Numbered from the stretch's first letter, positions 13,809 through 22,165 are shown. The stretch: 64,000 nucleotides of DNA from Hemerocallis citrina (GCA_017893485.1 CM030366.1:184743947-184807946); one strand, 5' to 3'. Numbers and translations: made by a program. The notes: a model not told the origin generated them from the letters alone.

Positions 13809-16800
13809 TAATTAAATAAATAAAGGAGTTGTTTTGGGGGGATATGAATTTGAGTTTTGGGGGAAAACTTTTGGGGGAGAAATTTGTTTTGTGAGGTTAG
13901 ATCTGGACCTTTGATTTTGAGGGAATTGAAGGAGAGCCACTTGATAGCTTTCTTTGTGTTTTATTATATAGATATTAAAAAACTGGGCACTATCTGTGGC
14001 ATCGTTAGAATACAAGTGCAATTTTCATCAACCTTTTTACAACTTCGAAGTTTTAACTTAATAGTTGGGACTTTCACATGGTATCAGAGCAACCAAGGTT
14101 CAAATCCCACCAGCTACGCAATTTAAAAACGGGTTTTTAAAATTAAAAAAATATCGCTGCATATTATCCAGGTCTCGGCCTACAATTTATTGGGTATTTA
14201 TCTCCTTTTTTTCCCCATAAAAAAATGGGCTCTCGACCTAAGATGACATGTTACAATACAAGTGCAATTTTCCTCAACCTTTCTACAACTTCGAAATTTT
14301 AGCTTAGTAGCAGGGAGTTTCACAATACAAACCCAAAAGCATTAGTGTCTGATGCACACACCTAATATGGGTGTGCTAAACTCTAAGGAGTACCCATGCT
14401 TCCTAGAAGACAAGTCACTGATGACAAAATGACCAAATTAGTAACACAAAATAAATGGGATAAAACTAACAATACAAAAACATTAAGGGAATTTGCAAAG
14501 AAATAATGAGGAAAATTTCAGTTCATGTAAAGAGGAGCAACAAGTGTCAAAACAGGTCTAACTAACCTTGGAATTCGATTGGAAGCATTTTATGACACAT
14601 TTAGCACCAAATAGGAAGGCATCACTGTCAGCAGTGATACAAGCATCTACACTGCCCTCATTGTTCAACTGTGCACAAAGTGCCTCTGCCTCACCACGAG
14701 CTTCTAGTACAGGCATTCCAAGGAGTTCAAGCAATTCCTATAGATGTACATAAACGCGCTGAAATTATTATTGTTGAAAGCAAATCCATTAGATGAATCT
14801 TAATGACATTAGGTACTGAAGAAAACTTAAAACAAACGCATGAATCACTTTAGATAATAAAATGACCGATGAGATTAGACACAACAGAGCAATAATATTT
14901 ACATTAATTAATTATGGTGTATTATTCAAGTTTGGTTCAAAAAAGCCTTCTGTTCTGTCAAGTACACCCAACAGAGAAGCCACGAATAATCAAACCTTTA
15001 TACTTGCTGATGTTATTAACAAAATATTTCTACATAAGATAATGCTATTTTTTTCATTCCCATTCACAAATTGACATAATTGTATGCTGACATTTCTCTT
15101 GTTGAAAATGATAATTTGAAATGAAAATAAATATAGTTTAAGGAAATTAGAAGCAAACCTAATATTGAAGCAATTGAGAACTTTTTAGTAAGTTTCGGAC
15201 AAAGTACATAGTTTATGCCTAAATTTATTTGTCACTCAATTATTTACTCAAGTACATGTCCTTAAATTGCAATTAATATGCGGTTACAGTAGTTTTTAAA
15301 CTATTGACTCTCCTTAATTCACTGACAAACTTCTTGCCTCTACACTCAATACTCACCATCAGTAGGATTATGTAAGTCTCAAACTGCACCAAAGCCCCCC
15401 ATACTTACCCCAACACTTACCATCATATGCAGAAAACCAATGATTTTGTACGTCTCAAAGTGCACCATGAGGCTCAACATAATTATGTTAAAGATATTTT
15501 AAGACTTAAGTTCAAAATTTACAATTTTGTCTATTGCCCATCAATCTATTAGTTCATAACAACATACTGGACAAAGTAATGAAACATAATTACTAGTGTG
15601 AAGCTTAGCTTTCATAATCTGAGTACTTTTTGGTCTTGTTCGGCACAAAATCATGGATTATCATTAATGTTATAGTTCATTAGTTCGTGAAAGTCAGTGT
15701 TAGAACAAACAGAAATGAAATCAAACTGTCGACCACCATTAAGTTCTTTTCTATTTACATGGGGTTTTAACGGAAAAATAATTATTCATTTTATAAAATA
15801 TTTAATAATTGGGAAAACATGAACGAAAAATACAGTATAAACCGGAAATAAAACAACAAAATTATCCTTTAGTAATTTGATCCTCTTCTCAGTTCCTTTA
15901 GTTTTCCTTTTGCTTTCTCTCTTCTATGTTTTTCAATTACCCGCTTAATCTATTAACGCGCTCTGTAGCTTGGGAATGTGCACATATTTTAATATCATGA
16001 AAACACCTTAAACAACAACAAAATTATCAATTAACAGAGCACAGTACACAGCCTCCAGCATACACTATATCTTCCGTTGAAATTCTTCTCTTCCCATCAT
16101 TCTCTTCCTCAACTTCTTATTAAATTTTCCCCAATTAACAGCTCCTATTTTCTCCGAATAATATTTTAACCAAAAAAACTGTTTGATGTGCGCATACAAA
16201 GTGGATCTTATCCCAATATGTATGTTACGATCCCGATCCAACCCGGTGGTGGATCATCGCAACTTTCATCGTTGCCGGCGGTGGCAACCATGATTCGATC
16301 GAAAAGGAAGAATAGACTAAAACTTAATATCAATTCATTCAACATAACATTCGTACAAAAACCCCATCTCAATATAAAGAGAATGGAGGAAGAAGAAAAC
16401 ACTAGCACGTGCAAGCCCGTGGGCTTTATTACAAAAAACCACTAACTTTGCAAATACACCCCTAAAAGAGAGAAAATCTGCTAAGGACTGGAGTGTATAT
16501 AAAAGAACAGATATGGGAATATATTCGGCAGCTTGCATTCTCAGATACAGTCAATTAGGGATTGTATCAATCCTTCCCCCTTAATTTGACCTTGACCACA
16601 AGGTCAATGTGACGACCATCTTCAAGAATTCCAAATAAATCTCAGGAATTGGAAATGAGTGTTCTTTTGTAAAATTTGCTGATTTAGCTCCAGTCCATGT
16701 AGGAATCGGAAAATTTGTGAAGATGTCAGCATCAAGACACATACCAGGTCCAACTTGTACATCATTCATATTCATGTCAAGGTTTGAGGCACCAAGTGGT

Positions 16801-19362
16801 CCATTTTCTTTTGCATCTACCTTCTCTGATGTGCCAAAAGTGAGAGAGAGGTTGCAAGGAATAACAGGAGGACTTGTCTCTAGCAACTCCGCAAACACCT
16901 GAAATTGCTTACTGGACCATTCCCAGCCGAAAAACACAACTTCAGCCTCCAGGTGAGCTTCAGCTTCATGTTCAGGTTCACCTTTATGAATTTCTATTGG
17001 TACATTAGGAGTTAGCTTCCTTTTTTGTTTGCAGCATTCTCCCATCAATGCTAGGTTTTTTATGAACTCGCATCCAAGAGCATCAGACACCAGTATGAAC
17101 ACCTTGGCTTCTTCCATTTCCTTTTGAAGCTTGGATCCAAACACATAGATTTGAGCATCATAACGATAGTTAAGTGGCTCCACTTCATCATACAGGGGTA
17201 AATGTTGTTTTTCTGCAAATTCTGCATTGTTCACTTTGATGTCATACATATAATAAGCCTTCCATAGCCCATTATCAGAGTAATAAAGAATCAAGGCATT
17301 CCAAGAATTGATCTCCTTCATTAGCATTTTATCAAACAGCTCCCTGAGATCTGTAGCAATCGAAGAGGAATTCGATCGAACACGTGGTGGACTGTTGGAA
17401 GTCGAGGCAGTAGAGTTGGAGATTGGCGAAGAAGAAGCACCGAAAACATATCGGTTGGATTCGGTGGCGCCGGAGGTGAAGGAAAGGGTCGGAGAAATCG
17501 GGTTGAAATAGAATGAAGGAAGGGAATGCGGTTTTCTGAGGCCTCGGTGGCCATGTCGCCTTTGAAGGCATCGACGGTGAGTAGAGGGCGGATAGGGGCT
17601 GCGGTAGCCATTGACAGGGTTTGGGGGTTGGAGAATGGAGCTATCGAGGAGGTCATAAAGCTTGACGGAACCGTCGGCGATGGCAGCGAGGAAGAGGGAG
17701 TCCTGAGATTCGGAAAAGTAGCAGTCGGATATGCTATTGGCGGTGTCGAAGGAGTCAGGGTTGAGGATGGAGGACGAGAAGGAGAGTTCGAGGATGTGGT
17801 AGCGCTTGGCAACGACGGAGTGCAAGGTGAGGATGGCTTTGGCGATCTGTAGGCATATTTTGAGGCGGCAGGGGGAAGAAGGTGGGAGATGACTGAAGGA
17901 GGATATGAGGAAATTAATGGGGCTGGGAAAGGGGTTTCGGAAGAGGATGGAGAGCTTTATGGATTTAGAGGTGAAGAGGGCGGTATTAGAGTTAGGGTTT
18001 TGGGTGGATTTTGGAGAGAATAAGTCGAGTAGGAGGATGGGGTTGGTGGTGCCATTGGGTAGGGCTAGAATTTTGATAGCGGGAGGGGCGACGGGGCCTA
18101 GCGATGGGTGTGAGGAGGCTAACAAAGTCGGGGGCGGCGATGGATGAGGAGGACGACAACGAAAACGTGGGAGGAGAGAAGGCATCCTGGAAATCAAAGG
18201 AGGAGAGCAAGGGATTTGAGTTGGGGTTAACTTCATCGGTGAAGTCGACGCTGCAGCGAGGGCAGAGGGAGTGGACTGAAGTCGGAGAGTGGGTGGAAGT
18301 CTGGTTAAGGTTTGATGGCGGGAGAGAAGGAGGAAGAGGAGGACAGCGAAGAGCCTGTAAGCGGAGGTAAGGGTGGGCATTTGAGAGGGGTTGCGGCGTT
18401 TCGCCATGGGAATTTGGAGAGAGATATTTGGGGCTAGGATTTTTGTGGGTTGCAAAGGATCAGACGGCTCTGATACCATTGTTACGATCCCGATCCAACC
18501 CGGTGGTGGATCATCGCAACTTTCATCGTTGCCGGCTGTGGCAACCAAGATTCGATCGAAAAGGAAGAAGAAAATAGACTAAAACTTAATATCAATTCAT
18601 TCAACATAACATTCGTACAAAAATCCCATCTCAATATAAAGAGAATTGAGGAAGAAGAAAACACTAGCACGTGCAAGTCCGTGGGCTTTATTACAAAAAA
18701 CCACTAACTTTGCAAATACACCCCTAAAAGAGAGAAAATCTGCTAAGGACTGGAGTGTATATAAAAGAACTGATACGGGAATATATTCGGCAGCTTGCAT
18801 TCTCAGATACAGTCAATTAGGGACTGTATCAATATAACAAAACATAATGAGAAAAGTTAATGCAGGTTTTATTATGACCTACTCACCACACACTCACGAA
18901 CATAACGAGCAAACAACGGATTCCTCTTCCTGACATTGGTCTCCCCTCTATCCTCCCCTGGACCAGGAATGGATATTGCCGACGGATCCACACCCGATCC
19001 TCTCAAGAACCTCTCTATCCTCGCCTGCGATTTCAGAGGCGACGGCTCTCCGTCCACTACAAACACAGGGAATGCGCCCATCTACACAATCAAGATTCAA
19101 GATTCAAGATTCAGAATAAAATAAATATATAAATAAATATGCGGCGGGGCCAGCGGACCTTAGAGAAGAGGGCGACGGTGCGGAAGAAAGTGGTGCGGAT
19201 GTGAGGAGAGCGGGCGCGAGGGGCGGAGGATCGGATGGCGGTGTCGTGCTGGACGATCCAGAAGGAGAGATCAACGGCTACGCGCTTGTCACGTAGGAAG
19301 TCGGGGCCTTCGTTGCGGGCGTAGGGTTTCAGGAGGTCCCAGAAGTGGCCGCCTACTCCCAT
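642..19362 (-). CDS. GEN1: GEN1-like Holliday-junction resolvase / flap endonuclease, 7 exons, 3' end outside window
   Basis: Rad2/XPG-family nuclease of the GEN1 class, which in plants cuts Holliday junctions and flaps during recombination and replication repair in the nucleus. Exons on the minus strand are 19159-19362, 18887-19081, 14567-14737, 12527-12708, 12201-12447, 2895-3030 and 642-1108. Every junction is GT-AG and the phases match (0,0,0,2,0,1,0). The 534 residues seen have the order XPG-N (about 1-90), XPG-I (about 130-190), helix-hairpin-helix (about 222-245), a Cys/His-rich stretch (about 280-333) and a chromodomain-like stretch near the end. Expected metal-binding acids are visible: Asp31, Asp78, Glu149, Glu151, Asp170, Asp172 and Asp222. 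The ATG at 19362 is chosen because MGVGG is the conserved GEN1 start. No stop or frameshift was found in these exons, so the gene looks functional despite introns of 9.2, 4.1, 1.9 and 1.8 kb. The last exon(s) lie beyond position 1. Assignment to GEN1 rather than SEND1/GEN2 is by recalled similarity. Confidence 0.9.
1695..2323. mobile_element. MULE-like non-autonomous DNA element, 629 bp
   Basis: It is flanked by perfect 9-bp direct repeats TGCCAACAG (1686-1694 and 2324-2332). The ends are imperfect inverted repeats (TCATGGTTTTAAATCTCGG against CTGTTTAAATTTCTTCCGG). The right half repeats a TTTCGGC motif many times. A 9-bp duplication suggests Mutator-like; if one flanking base is by chance, hAT is possible. 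It sits in GEN1 intron 6 and has no coding potential. Confidence 0.65.
2895..3030 (-). CDS. GEN1: GEN1 exon 6
   Basis: Exon of 136 bp with acceptor GGCAG|GATCGC and donor AGCG|GTAGGT. It encodes [20 protein letters not shown] and the following residues. It is too short to appear as an ORF and was found by searching for the piece missing between exons 5 and 7. Its one-base overhang completes the first Glu codon of exon 7. Confidence 0.88.
3239..3345. repeat. hairpin MITE copy 1 (AAAGACAAG family)
   Basis: Partial copy of a hairpin MITE with CCCCAAGCACTAAAAGACAA on one arm, GTCTTTTAGTGTTTGGGGTA on the other, and end motif GTGTAGCATTTCTCA. It borders the left arm of the large inverted repeat. 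Confidence 0.6.
3346..4305. repeat. large inverted repeat (fold-back) in GEN1 intron 5
   Basis: The left arm at about 3346-3656 is nearly the reverse complement of 3997-4305, including ATTCACGTTTTTAAGAGATC against its inverted partner. The centre holds two hairpin MITEs (about 3659-3819 and 3830-3993) in opposite orientation, each ending in GTGTAGCATTTCTCA. A transcript through the intron could fold into a stem of roughly 450 bp. No coding capacity was seen. Confidence 0.8.
4711..5316 (+). repeat. 5' LTR of element A
   Basis: LTR of 606 bp, TGATATGGCT to GCAACA. TATAAAT at 5054-5060 is followed 32 bases later by GGTAATCA, the same spacing as in the LTRs of B, C and D. ORFs inside it on either strand have no family resemblance. 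Confidence 0.88.
5318..5338 (+). promoter_or_regulatory. primer binding site of element A
   Basis: ATTGGCGCGTCTATGGGAAC begins two bases after the LTR. It matches the TTGGCGCC...GTGGGAA form in C and D with a few changes. The primer tRNA is not assigned. Confidence 0.7.
5387..8197 (+). pseudogene. element A gag-protease remnant
   Basis: Many stops and frame changes, but landmarks of a Tat-type Gag-Pro remain. They are a proline/arginine-rich N-terminus from the ATG at 5387, the Gag core around [13 protein letters not shown] (about 6285-6420), a second core block (6383-6790), a C-x2-H-x4-H-x4-C knuckle ([14 protein letters not shown], about 7150), a protease motif [13 protein letters not shown] (about 7560) and [11 protein letters not shown] (about 7785). 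The frame ends near 8197 without entering pol. A 192-bp hAT MITE splits it at 6810-7001. Confidence 0.8.
6810..7001. mobile_element. hAT-type MITE in element A gag
   Basis: Insertion of 192 bp with perfect terminal inverted repeats CAGGGCCGGCCCT and 8-bp target duplications TGGCCAGC (6802-6809 and 7002-7009). Both features are typical of the hAT superfamily. It interrupts gag sequence that is continuous in element C near 46520. Confidence 0.9.
8275..9110 (+). repeat. degenerate tandem repeats of element A
   Basis: Imperfect repeats with AGTTCGGAGTCCAACACTTG, TCACCATTCGGAAT and CTCCTACAACTCGTTGA blocks, best preserved at about 8350-8570. They are related to the 117-bp repeats of B and C. Confidence 0.65.
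9111..10671 (+). other. element A 3' untranslated interior
   Basis: No gene recognised. The proline/serine-rich ORFs at about 9707-10164 have no family resemblance. Positions 10240-10540 are very AT-rich, like 39030-39300 of element B. The stretch ends at the purine tract before the 3' LTR. The antisense gene seen in B, C and D is absent. Confidence 0.6.
10672..11694 (+). repeat. 3' LTR of element A, interrupted by a MITE
   Basis: Same sequence as the 5' LTR but split by the 416-bp insertion at 10941-11356; without it the LTR is about 604 bp. TATAAAT is at 11433-11439. Confidence 0.88.
10941..11356. mobile_element. PIF/Harbinger (Tourist-like) MITE in the 3' LTR of A
   Basis: Insertion of 416 bp with 3-bp duplications TTA (10938-10940 and 11357-11359) and terminal inverted repeats GGTATTGTTCTTTTTTTT against GGTACTGTTTTTTTTCTCC. 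The interior repeats CTCTTATAAGAG. A TTA duplication points to PIF/Harbinger. It is missing from the 5' LTR, so it inserted after A. Confidence 0.82.
12201..12447 (-). CDS. GEN1: GEN1 exon 5 (Cys/His-rich region)
   Basis: Exon of 247 bp completing the Arg codon split over the 79-bp intron 4; donor AAG|GTACAT. It encodes the plant GEN1 Cys-rich stretch with [12 protein letters not shown] and CKCTNC, which looks able to bind zinc. It precedes the 9.2 kb intron 5. Confidence 0.9.
12527..12708 (-). CDS. GEN1: GEN1 exon 4 (H2TH region)
   Basis: Exon of 182 bp with acceptor TGCAG|GAACC and donor AATAG|GTGTGT, ending with two bases of a split Arg codon. It encodes the GNDHD motif and the [14 protein letters not shown] helix-hairpin-helix that binds duplex DNA. 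Confidence 0.93.
12837..13006. mobile_element. hairpin MITE between TA repeats
   Basis: Inverted repeat of 170 bp whose arms include GAGCAACTTGCTCATTTAGT and its complement, ending GGGTAAAAGGG and CCCTTTTTCCC. Both sides are (TA)n tracts, so the target duplication may be TA, as in Tc1/mariner Stowaway elements. It is in GEN1 intron 3. Confidence 0.75.
13059..13445. mobile_element. hairpin MITE, 387 bp
   Basis: Nearly complete inverted repeat from AGTAATGCTAAGATGAGA to TCTCATATTAGCGCTACT, with inner arms such as ATCGATCACACCGTTCA and complement. It is flanked by GA and TA microsatellites. Superfamily not assigned. Confidence 0.75.
13446..14002. other. GEN1 intron 3, microsatellites and unassigned sequence
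   Basis: Contains TA and GA simple repeats (about 13758-13808) and, at about 13556, ACTAGATTTGCCCGTGAGCA followed by a GTGCCTACGGCAC hairpin. No coding sequence was recognised. Confidence 0.5.
14003..14324 (+). mobile_element. TRIM-like miniature LTR element
   Basis: Two 76-bp direct repeats (14003-14078 and 14249-14324) share TACAAGTGCAATTTTCATCA, ACTTCGAA and TTTCACA. TGGTATCAGAGC, complementary to initiator tRNA-Met, follows the first copy at once (14079-14090). The interior of about 170 bp is non-coding. Flanking duplications are not clear, so it may be old. Confidence 0.68.
14567..14737 (-). CDS. GEN1: GEN1 exon 3 (XPG-I region)
   Basis: Exon of 171 bp with acceptor CTATAG|GAATTG and donor AAG|GTTAGT. 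It encodes the XPG-I core with GEAEAL and DSDAFLFG, the acidic residues of the active site. The opposite-strand ORF here is a shadow. Confidence 0.93.
14738..16222. other. left part of GEN1 intron 2
   Basis: AT-rich sequence with no recognisable coding region or clear terminal repeats. Confidence 0.5.
16223..16569 (-). repeat. 3' LTR of gene-capturing element
   Basis: Copy of 347 bp starting TGTTACGATCCCG on the plus strand and ending GTATCA. Confidence 0.88.
16581..18407 (-). CDS. chimeric ORF of captured gene fragments (PEX7-, PPR- and UBA1-like)
   Basis: An open frame from MAKRRNPSQ (18407; it also stays open upstream into the LTR) to 16581, about 608 residues. The start has a hydrophobic signal-like segment ([12 protein letters not shown]), then Pro/Ser-rich sequence I do not recognise. 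At 17625-17810 comes a peroxin-7-like WD40 piece ([27 protein letters not shown]). At 17245-17345 comes a PPR-like piece (LFDKM...INSWNALI). At 17005-17185 comes a ubiquitin-activating enzyme E1 piece ([27 protein letters not shown]). The E1 glycine-rich loop is altered (VSDALG where the family has GSGALG), so no ATP binding is expected. The C-terminal ~140 residues are unrecognised. The fragments being in one frame does not prove that a protein is made. Confidence 0.6.
   Translation of the reverse strand: MAKRRNPSQMPTLTSAYRLFAVLLFLLLSRHQTLTRLPPTLRLQSTPSALAAASTSPMKLTPTQIPCSPPLISRMPSLLPRFRCRPPHPSPPPTLLASSHPSLGPVAPPAIKILALPNGTTNPILLLDLFSPKSTQNPNSNTALFTSKSIKLSILFRNPFPSPINFLISSFSHLPPSSPCRLKICLQIAKAILTLHSVVAKRYHILELSFSSSILNPDSFDTANSISDCYFSESQDSLFLAAIADGSVKLYDLLDSSILQPPNPVNGYRSPYPPSTHRRCLQRRHGHRGLRKPHSLPSFYFNPISPTLSFTSGATESNRYVFGASSSPISNSTASTSNSPPRVRSNSSSIATDLRELFDKMLMKEINSWNALILYYSDNGLWKAYYMYDIKVNNAEFAEKQHLPLYDEVEPLNYRYDAQIYVFGSKLQKEMEEAKVFILVSDALGCEFIKNLALMGECCKQKRKLTPNVPIEIHKGEPEHEAEAHLEAEVVFFGWEWSSKQFQVFAELLETSPPVIPCNLSLTFGTSEKVDAKENGPLGASNLDMNMNDVQVGPGMCLDADIFTNFPIPTWTGAKSANFTKEHSFPIPEIYLEFLKMVVTLTLWSRSN
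18480..18831 (-). repeat. 5' LTR of gene-capturing element
   Basis: Copy of 352 bp, nearly the same as 16223-16569. The primer site lies next to it on the interior side, which fixes the orientation. Confidence 0.88.
18887..19081 (-). CDS. GEN1: GEN1 exon 2
   Basis: Exon of 195 bp with acceptor TGTAG|ATGGGC and donor GTG|GTGAGT, phase 0 at both ends. It encodes the [15 protein letters not shown] motif of the XPG N-domain. It is followed by the 4.1 kb intron 2 that holds the gene-capturing LTR element. Confidence 0.92.
19159..19362 (-). CDS. GEN1: GEN1 exon 1 (XPG N-terminal region)
   Basis: Exon of 204 bp from the ATG to AAG|GTCCGC. It encodes [16 protein letters not shown] and the DLSFW motif carrying the first catalytic Asp. 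An in-frame GTG lies two codons upstream, but the ATG fits the family start. Intron 1 is only 77 bp. Confidence 0.92.
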
Positions 19363-19396
19363 TTCCACCGGTGCCGGAGACGGGGGACTGATGTTA

Positions 19397-19405
19397 AAAC
19401 CCTAA
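19397..19405. promoter_or_regulatory. telo-box (AAACCCTAA) just upstream of GEN1
   Basis: AAACCCTAA lies 35 bases upstream of the GEN1 ATG. Telo-boxes are common near the transcription start of plant genes for cell division, replication and translation. The role here is inferred from position. Confidence 0.45.
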
Positions 19406-19836
19406 AATAAACGTATTTTCTCTCCTGTTTTTTCACGAGAATTTTCTTTTATTTACTTATTAATTAATTAATTTAATTAATTAATTAATGCCTGCCCGAT
19501 GCGATTCTACTTAAGAGCATCCACCACTCGTGATTGCCAAATATTGGCAAAATGTATATTTAGAGCATCACAGTCGTTCGATATAAAAAAGGGCAAAATA
19601 CATATTTTGGCGATCCATTTTGACGAAATACTGCAGTCGTCGAATGATAAAAAAATGCATAAATTCGTTAAAAAAATTAGACGAAACATTATGTTTCGTC
19701 TGTCATTAAAAAATAATTTATACATGCCGAAACTTAGAAAATATTAATAAAAAATACATGACGAAATAAGGAGGCTACACTGAATTTAGATCTCACGCTG
19801 GCTGACATTCGGAAGCATGGTAAATTAAATTTTACT

Positions 19837-20451
19837 GTGACAAACAGCATCGCTGCAGAAGGTACGGCTCAATTCGAAGAGATGAATAGAAGGGTTCTCC
19901 AAGAAAGCGGACAGGAATCCAATGACCCAGACGAAAGATGGTGGGTTAGAGAAAATTCGAGAGTTTTCTCTGTGTCGTCAATGTATAAATGGATCAACGA
20001 CGGGGGTAAGAGATGTCAAGTACAGTCGGTTATTTGGGGAGCCAAGATTCCGTTTAGAGTAAAGGTGTTCTGTTGGTTAGCCCACAACAACGCAATTCTA
20101 TCTAAAGTTAACCTTAGGAAACGAAATTTGCAGATCAATGTTATTTGCGATAGATGTCTTAACGCGGAAGAGGACGTCAACCACATTATTTTCACCTGTC
20201 CAAAGGCACGCCTCACTTGGGAGATTCTGTGTAGGGGTTTTAGGTGCTCTCAGATCCCTATATCAACCAACGATTTATGGGGGAACATTAGAGATATCCA
20301 CATCAAATTAGAGGATAGAAAGGCTTGGGATTTAGCAACCGCGGCGTCTATGTGGAACCTATGGCTAGAAAGAAACGATTTTATTTTCCGCAATAAAGAT
20401 TATAGATTTCCTTTTTCAATGAATAAATTGTTTCTTCTCATCCATGATTGA
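19837..20451 (+). pseudogene. LINE (L1-type) 3' end with zf-RVT domain
   Basis: Frame of 204 residues matching the C-terminal zinc-binding zf-RVT region of plant non-LTR retrotransposon polyproteins. Visible are WWVRENSRVFSVSSMYKW, IWGAKIPFRVKVFCWLA, CDRC, EDVNHIIFTCPKA and WNLWLERNDFIF. A 3' UTR and an A16 tail (20770-20785) follow, so this is a 5'-truncated insertion. No reverse transcriptase remains. Confidence 0.82.
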
Positions 20452-20769
20452 GCAGGTGCGCAGGAGACAACAAAGAGAGCAAGGAACAGTCCTTAAGAAT
20501 AGCCAAGGGGGAGGTTTTTGGTGACTGGTTGCTTGGTAGAGTCAGGGAAAACATGTTAGCTTTCTAGTTCTATGGTAGTCCTCCTGTTAGGAGTTAGATG
20601 TAGTTGCTTTATTTTGTATTAGACCGGTTATTTATGGTGCTGGCCTCTTTTGGTTGATGTTCAGGTTTGGCTTCGCTATCGAGTCAGTTGGTCAGTTTGT
20701 AATGTTTTATCGTACTTTGTTTCTTTAAATCCTTTTAAATGAAACGATGGCTTAGGTCATCTTATTATC

Positions 20770-20785
20770 AAAAAAAAAAAAAAAA
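20770..20785 (+). other. poly(A) tail of LINE insertion
   Basis: A run of 16 A residues after ACTTTGTTTCTTTAAATCC and TTATTATC. Target duplication was not found with confidence. Confidence 0.7.
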
Positions 20786-21233
20786 CATCCGGGTTTTAAG
20801 GAAGTTTTTTTTTTTGCAAAAAAATTGCAAAAACAATTTTAAAAAATAGTTTGTAAAAAATAATTGCAAAAACAATTTACAAAATTTACAAAATTAATTT
20901 TTAAAAAAATGGATTGTGACGAAACATCTTGTCCATTTCAAGCCTTAAATTCATTTAACCGGTTAATTTATTTGTTTTTTAATTTTTTTTCCTTTGGTCG
21001 TGTCAGTTAAAATATGCATTTTCCTATTTCGAATGCTATTTTTTTCTTTCTACTGTAGCCGAATTGTCAAAAAAATGGCAAAATAGTTTACGACTATGTA
21101 CGCTACAGTACACAAAAAATGAAAAAAATGGCAAACAAGCAAACAACTGTGGATGCTTTTACATATAGCATATATAGTGTTTGTTGTGGTCGTCGAATGC
21201 TATATTATAGCAATTTAAAATTAAAAAATATAA

Positions 21234-21606
21234 GATGGACTTTGGAGATCCGTCGGAGGGCAAAACGTACATGAAATCGATTATTTAATAATAAAAAATC
21301 GTCAGACGGATCTTTAAGATTTGTCGGAAGAAAGAAAAAAAAAATTCAAAAATGCGTCAGACTTCAGACGTAATTTTAAATAATTTTTTTCGATTTTTTT
21401 AACGATTAAAAACAATTTTTAGTGAAAAAAAAAAATTTGTGGGTCCTTCCACGGACGGATCTTCAAGATCCGTCCATGAGGGTAACCCTATTATTGAACA
21501 ATTTTTTATTCGGAAATTTAAAAGAAAATGTGGGACGGACTTTCAAGTTCCGTCCGACAATTTAAAAAATAATTTTTCGGCATGGGACGGATCTTGAAGA
21601 TCCGTC
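21234..21606. repeat. five copies of a ~22-bp palindrome (GACGGATCTTNAAGATCCGTC)
   Basis: Near-perfect palindromes lie at 21234-21257, 21300-21327, 21453-21475, 21532-21555 and 21583-21606. The best is GGACGGATCTTCAAGATCCG plus three more bases. Spacers are AT-rich and differ from one another. Confidence 0.75.
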
Positions 21607-21987
21607 CTGTATAATATGCATAATTTCTATATCCGCTCTCATATATAGCAATCTACTGTCACAAAATCGTCAAAATATGTATAAATAGCAAACGACTGCA
21701 GCGTTTTTTTAGCTAAAATATGCATATTATGCATAAATAGCAAACGACCGTGGATGCTCTAAAGTGTTAAAGCGCGTTATGCACGTTTTTTTTAAATTTT
21801 TTTTTTATTTTTAATTTTTTTTTATTGGGCTCAAGTTGCATTTAAAGGATAACTTCACATAAAACTGTTGATTGAATTCGCTTAATATTTTTTTTGGGTA
21901 GAAAGCAAAATAATCCTCCCAACCGTTTTAAATAAAAAATTAAAAACCCCCTAATATTTGGTTTTTTTCAATATACCCATTTTAATA

Positions 21988-22165
21988 TATATTGATTTAC
22001 ACGTGCAATGCACGTCTTAATAAATATAGTTTTTTAAAGTAAAAATTCACAAATAGTCTGGGTTTGTGCCTAAAACCTCCTTTATAATAGTTATGCACGT
22101 ATGTTGCACGCGTTGATAGATTTATAAATGACATTAAAGCTTTCTCCCATTATAATATTAAAAAT
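21988..22165. repeat. dispersed repeat with ACACGTGCAATGCACGT hairpin, copy 2
   Basis: Same block order as 428-594. Further hairpin blocks occur at about 22505 and 22560 (GCACGTGCAATGGGCGTG), so the stretch to 22640 may hold more degraded copies. Confidence 0.5.

Larger units (their letters stand above)
16223..18831 (-). mobile_element. non-autonomous LTR retrotransposon carrying captured host-gene fragments
   Basis: Two LTRs, 16223-16569 and 18480-18831, differ at few positions. Read on the minus strand the element starts TGATAC and ends TAACA. The primer site TGGTATCAGAGC (18467-18478) lies one base inside the 5' LTR, and the purine tract AAGGGGGAAGGA (16571-16582) abuts the 3' LTR. Flanks ATATA and ATGTA may be a decayed 5-bp duplication. 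No gag, protease, RT or integrase is visible. The interior is one long ORF made of unrelated host-gene pieces. It lies in GEN1 intron 2, on the same strand as the gene. Confidence 0.85.
19513..21760. mobile_element. TIR-type DNA element with nested LINE, upstream of GEN1
   Basis: The left end TTAAGAGCATCCACCACTCG and right end CGACCGTGGATGCTCTAAA are inverted repeats. Several internal blocks (GCAAACGACTG, AGAGCATCACAGTCGTTCG) repeat the ends, suggesting nested or rearranged copies. Flanking duplication is unclear and the superfamily is not assigned. The right half holds the palindrome cluster at 21234-21606. The left edge is about 150 bp upstream of the GEN1 ATG. Confidence 0.5.

Noticed and set aside
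19837..20451. Host RNase-H-like or zinc-ribbon gene
   Set aside because: The zf-RVT motifs, 3' UTR and A16 tail show a truncated LINE.
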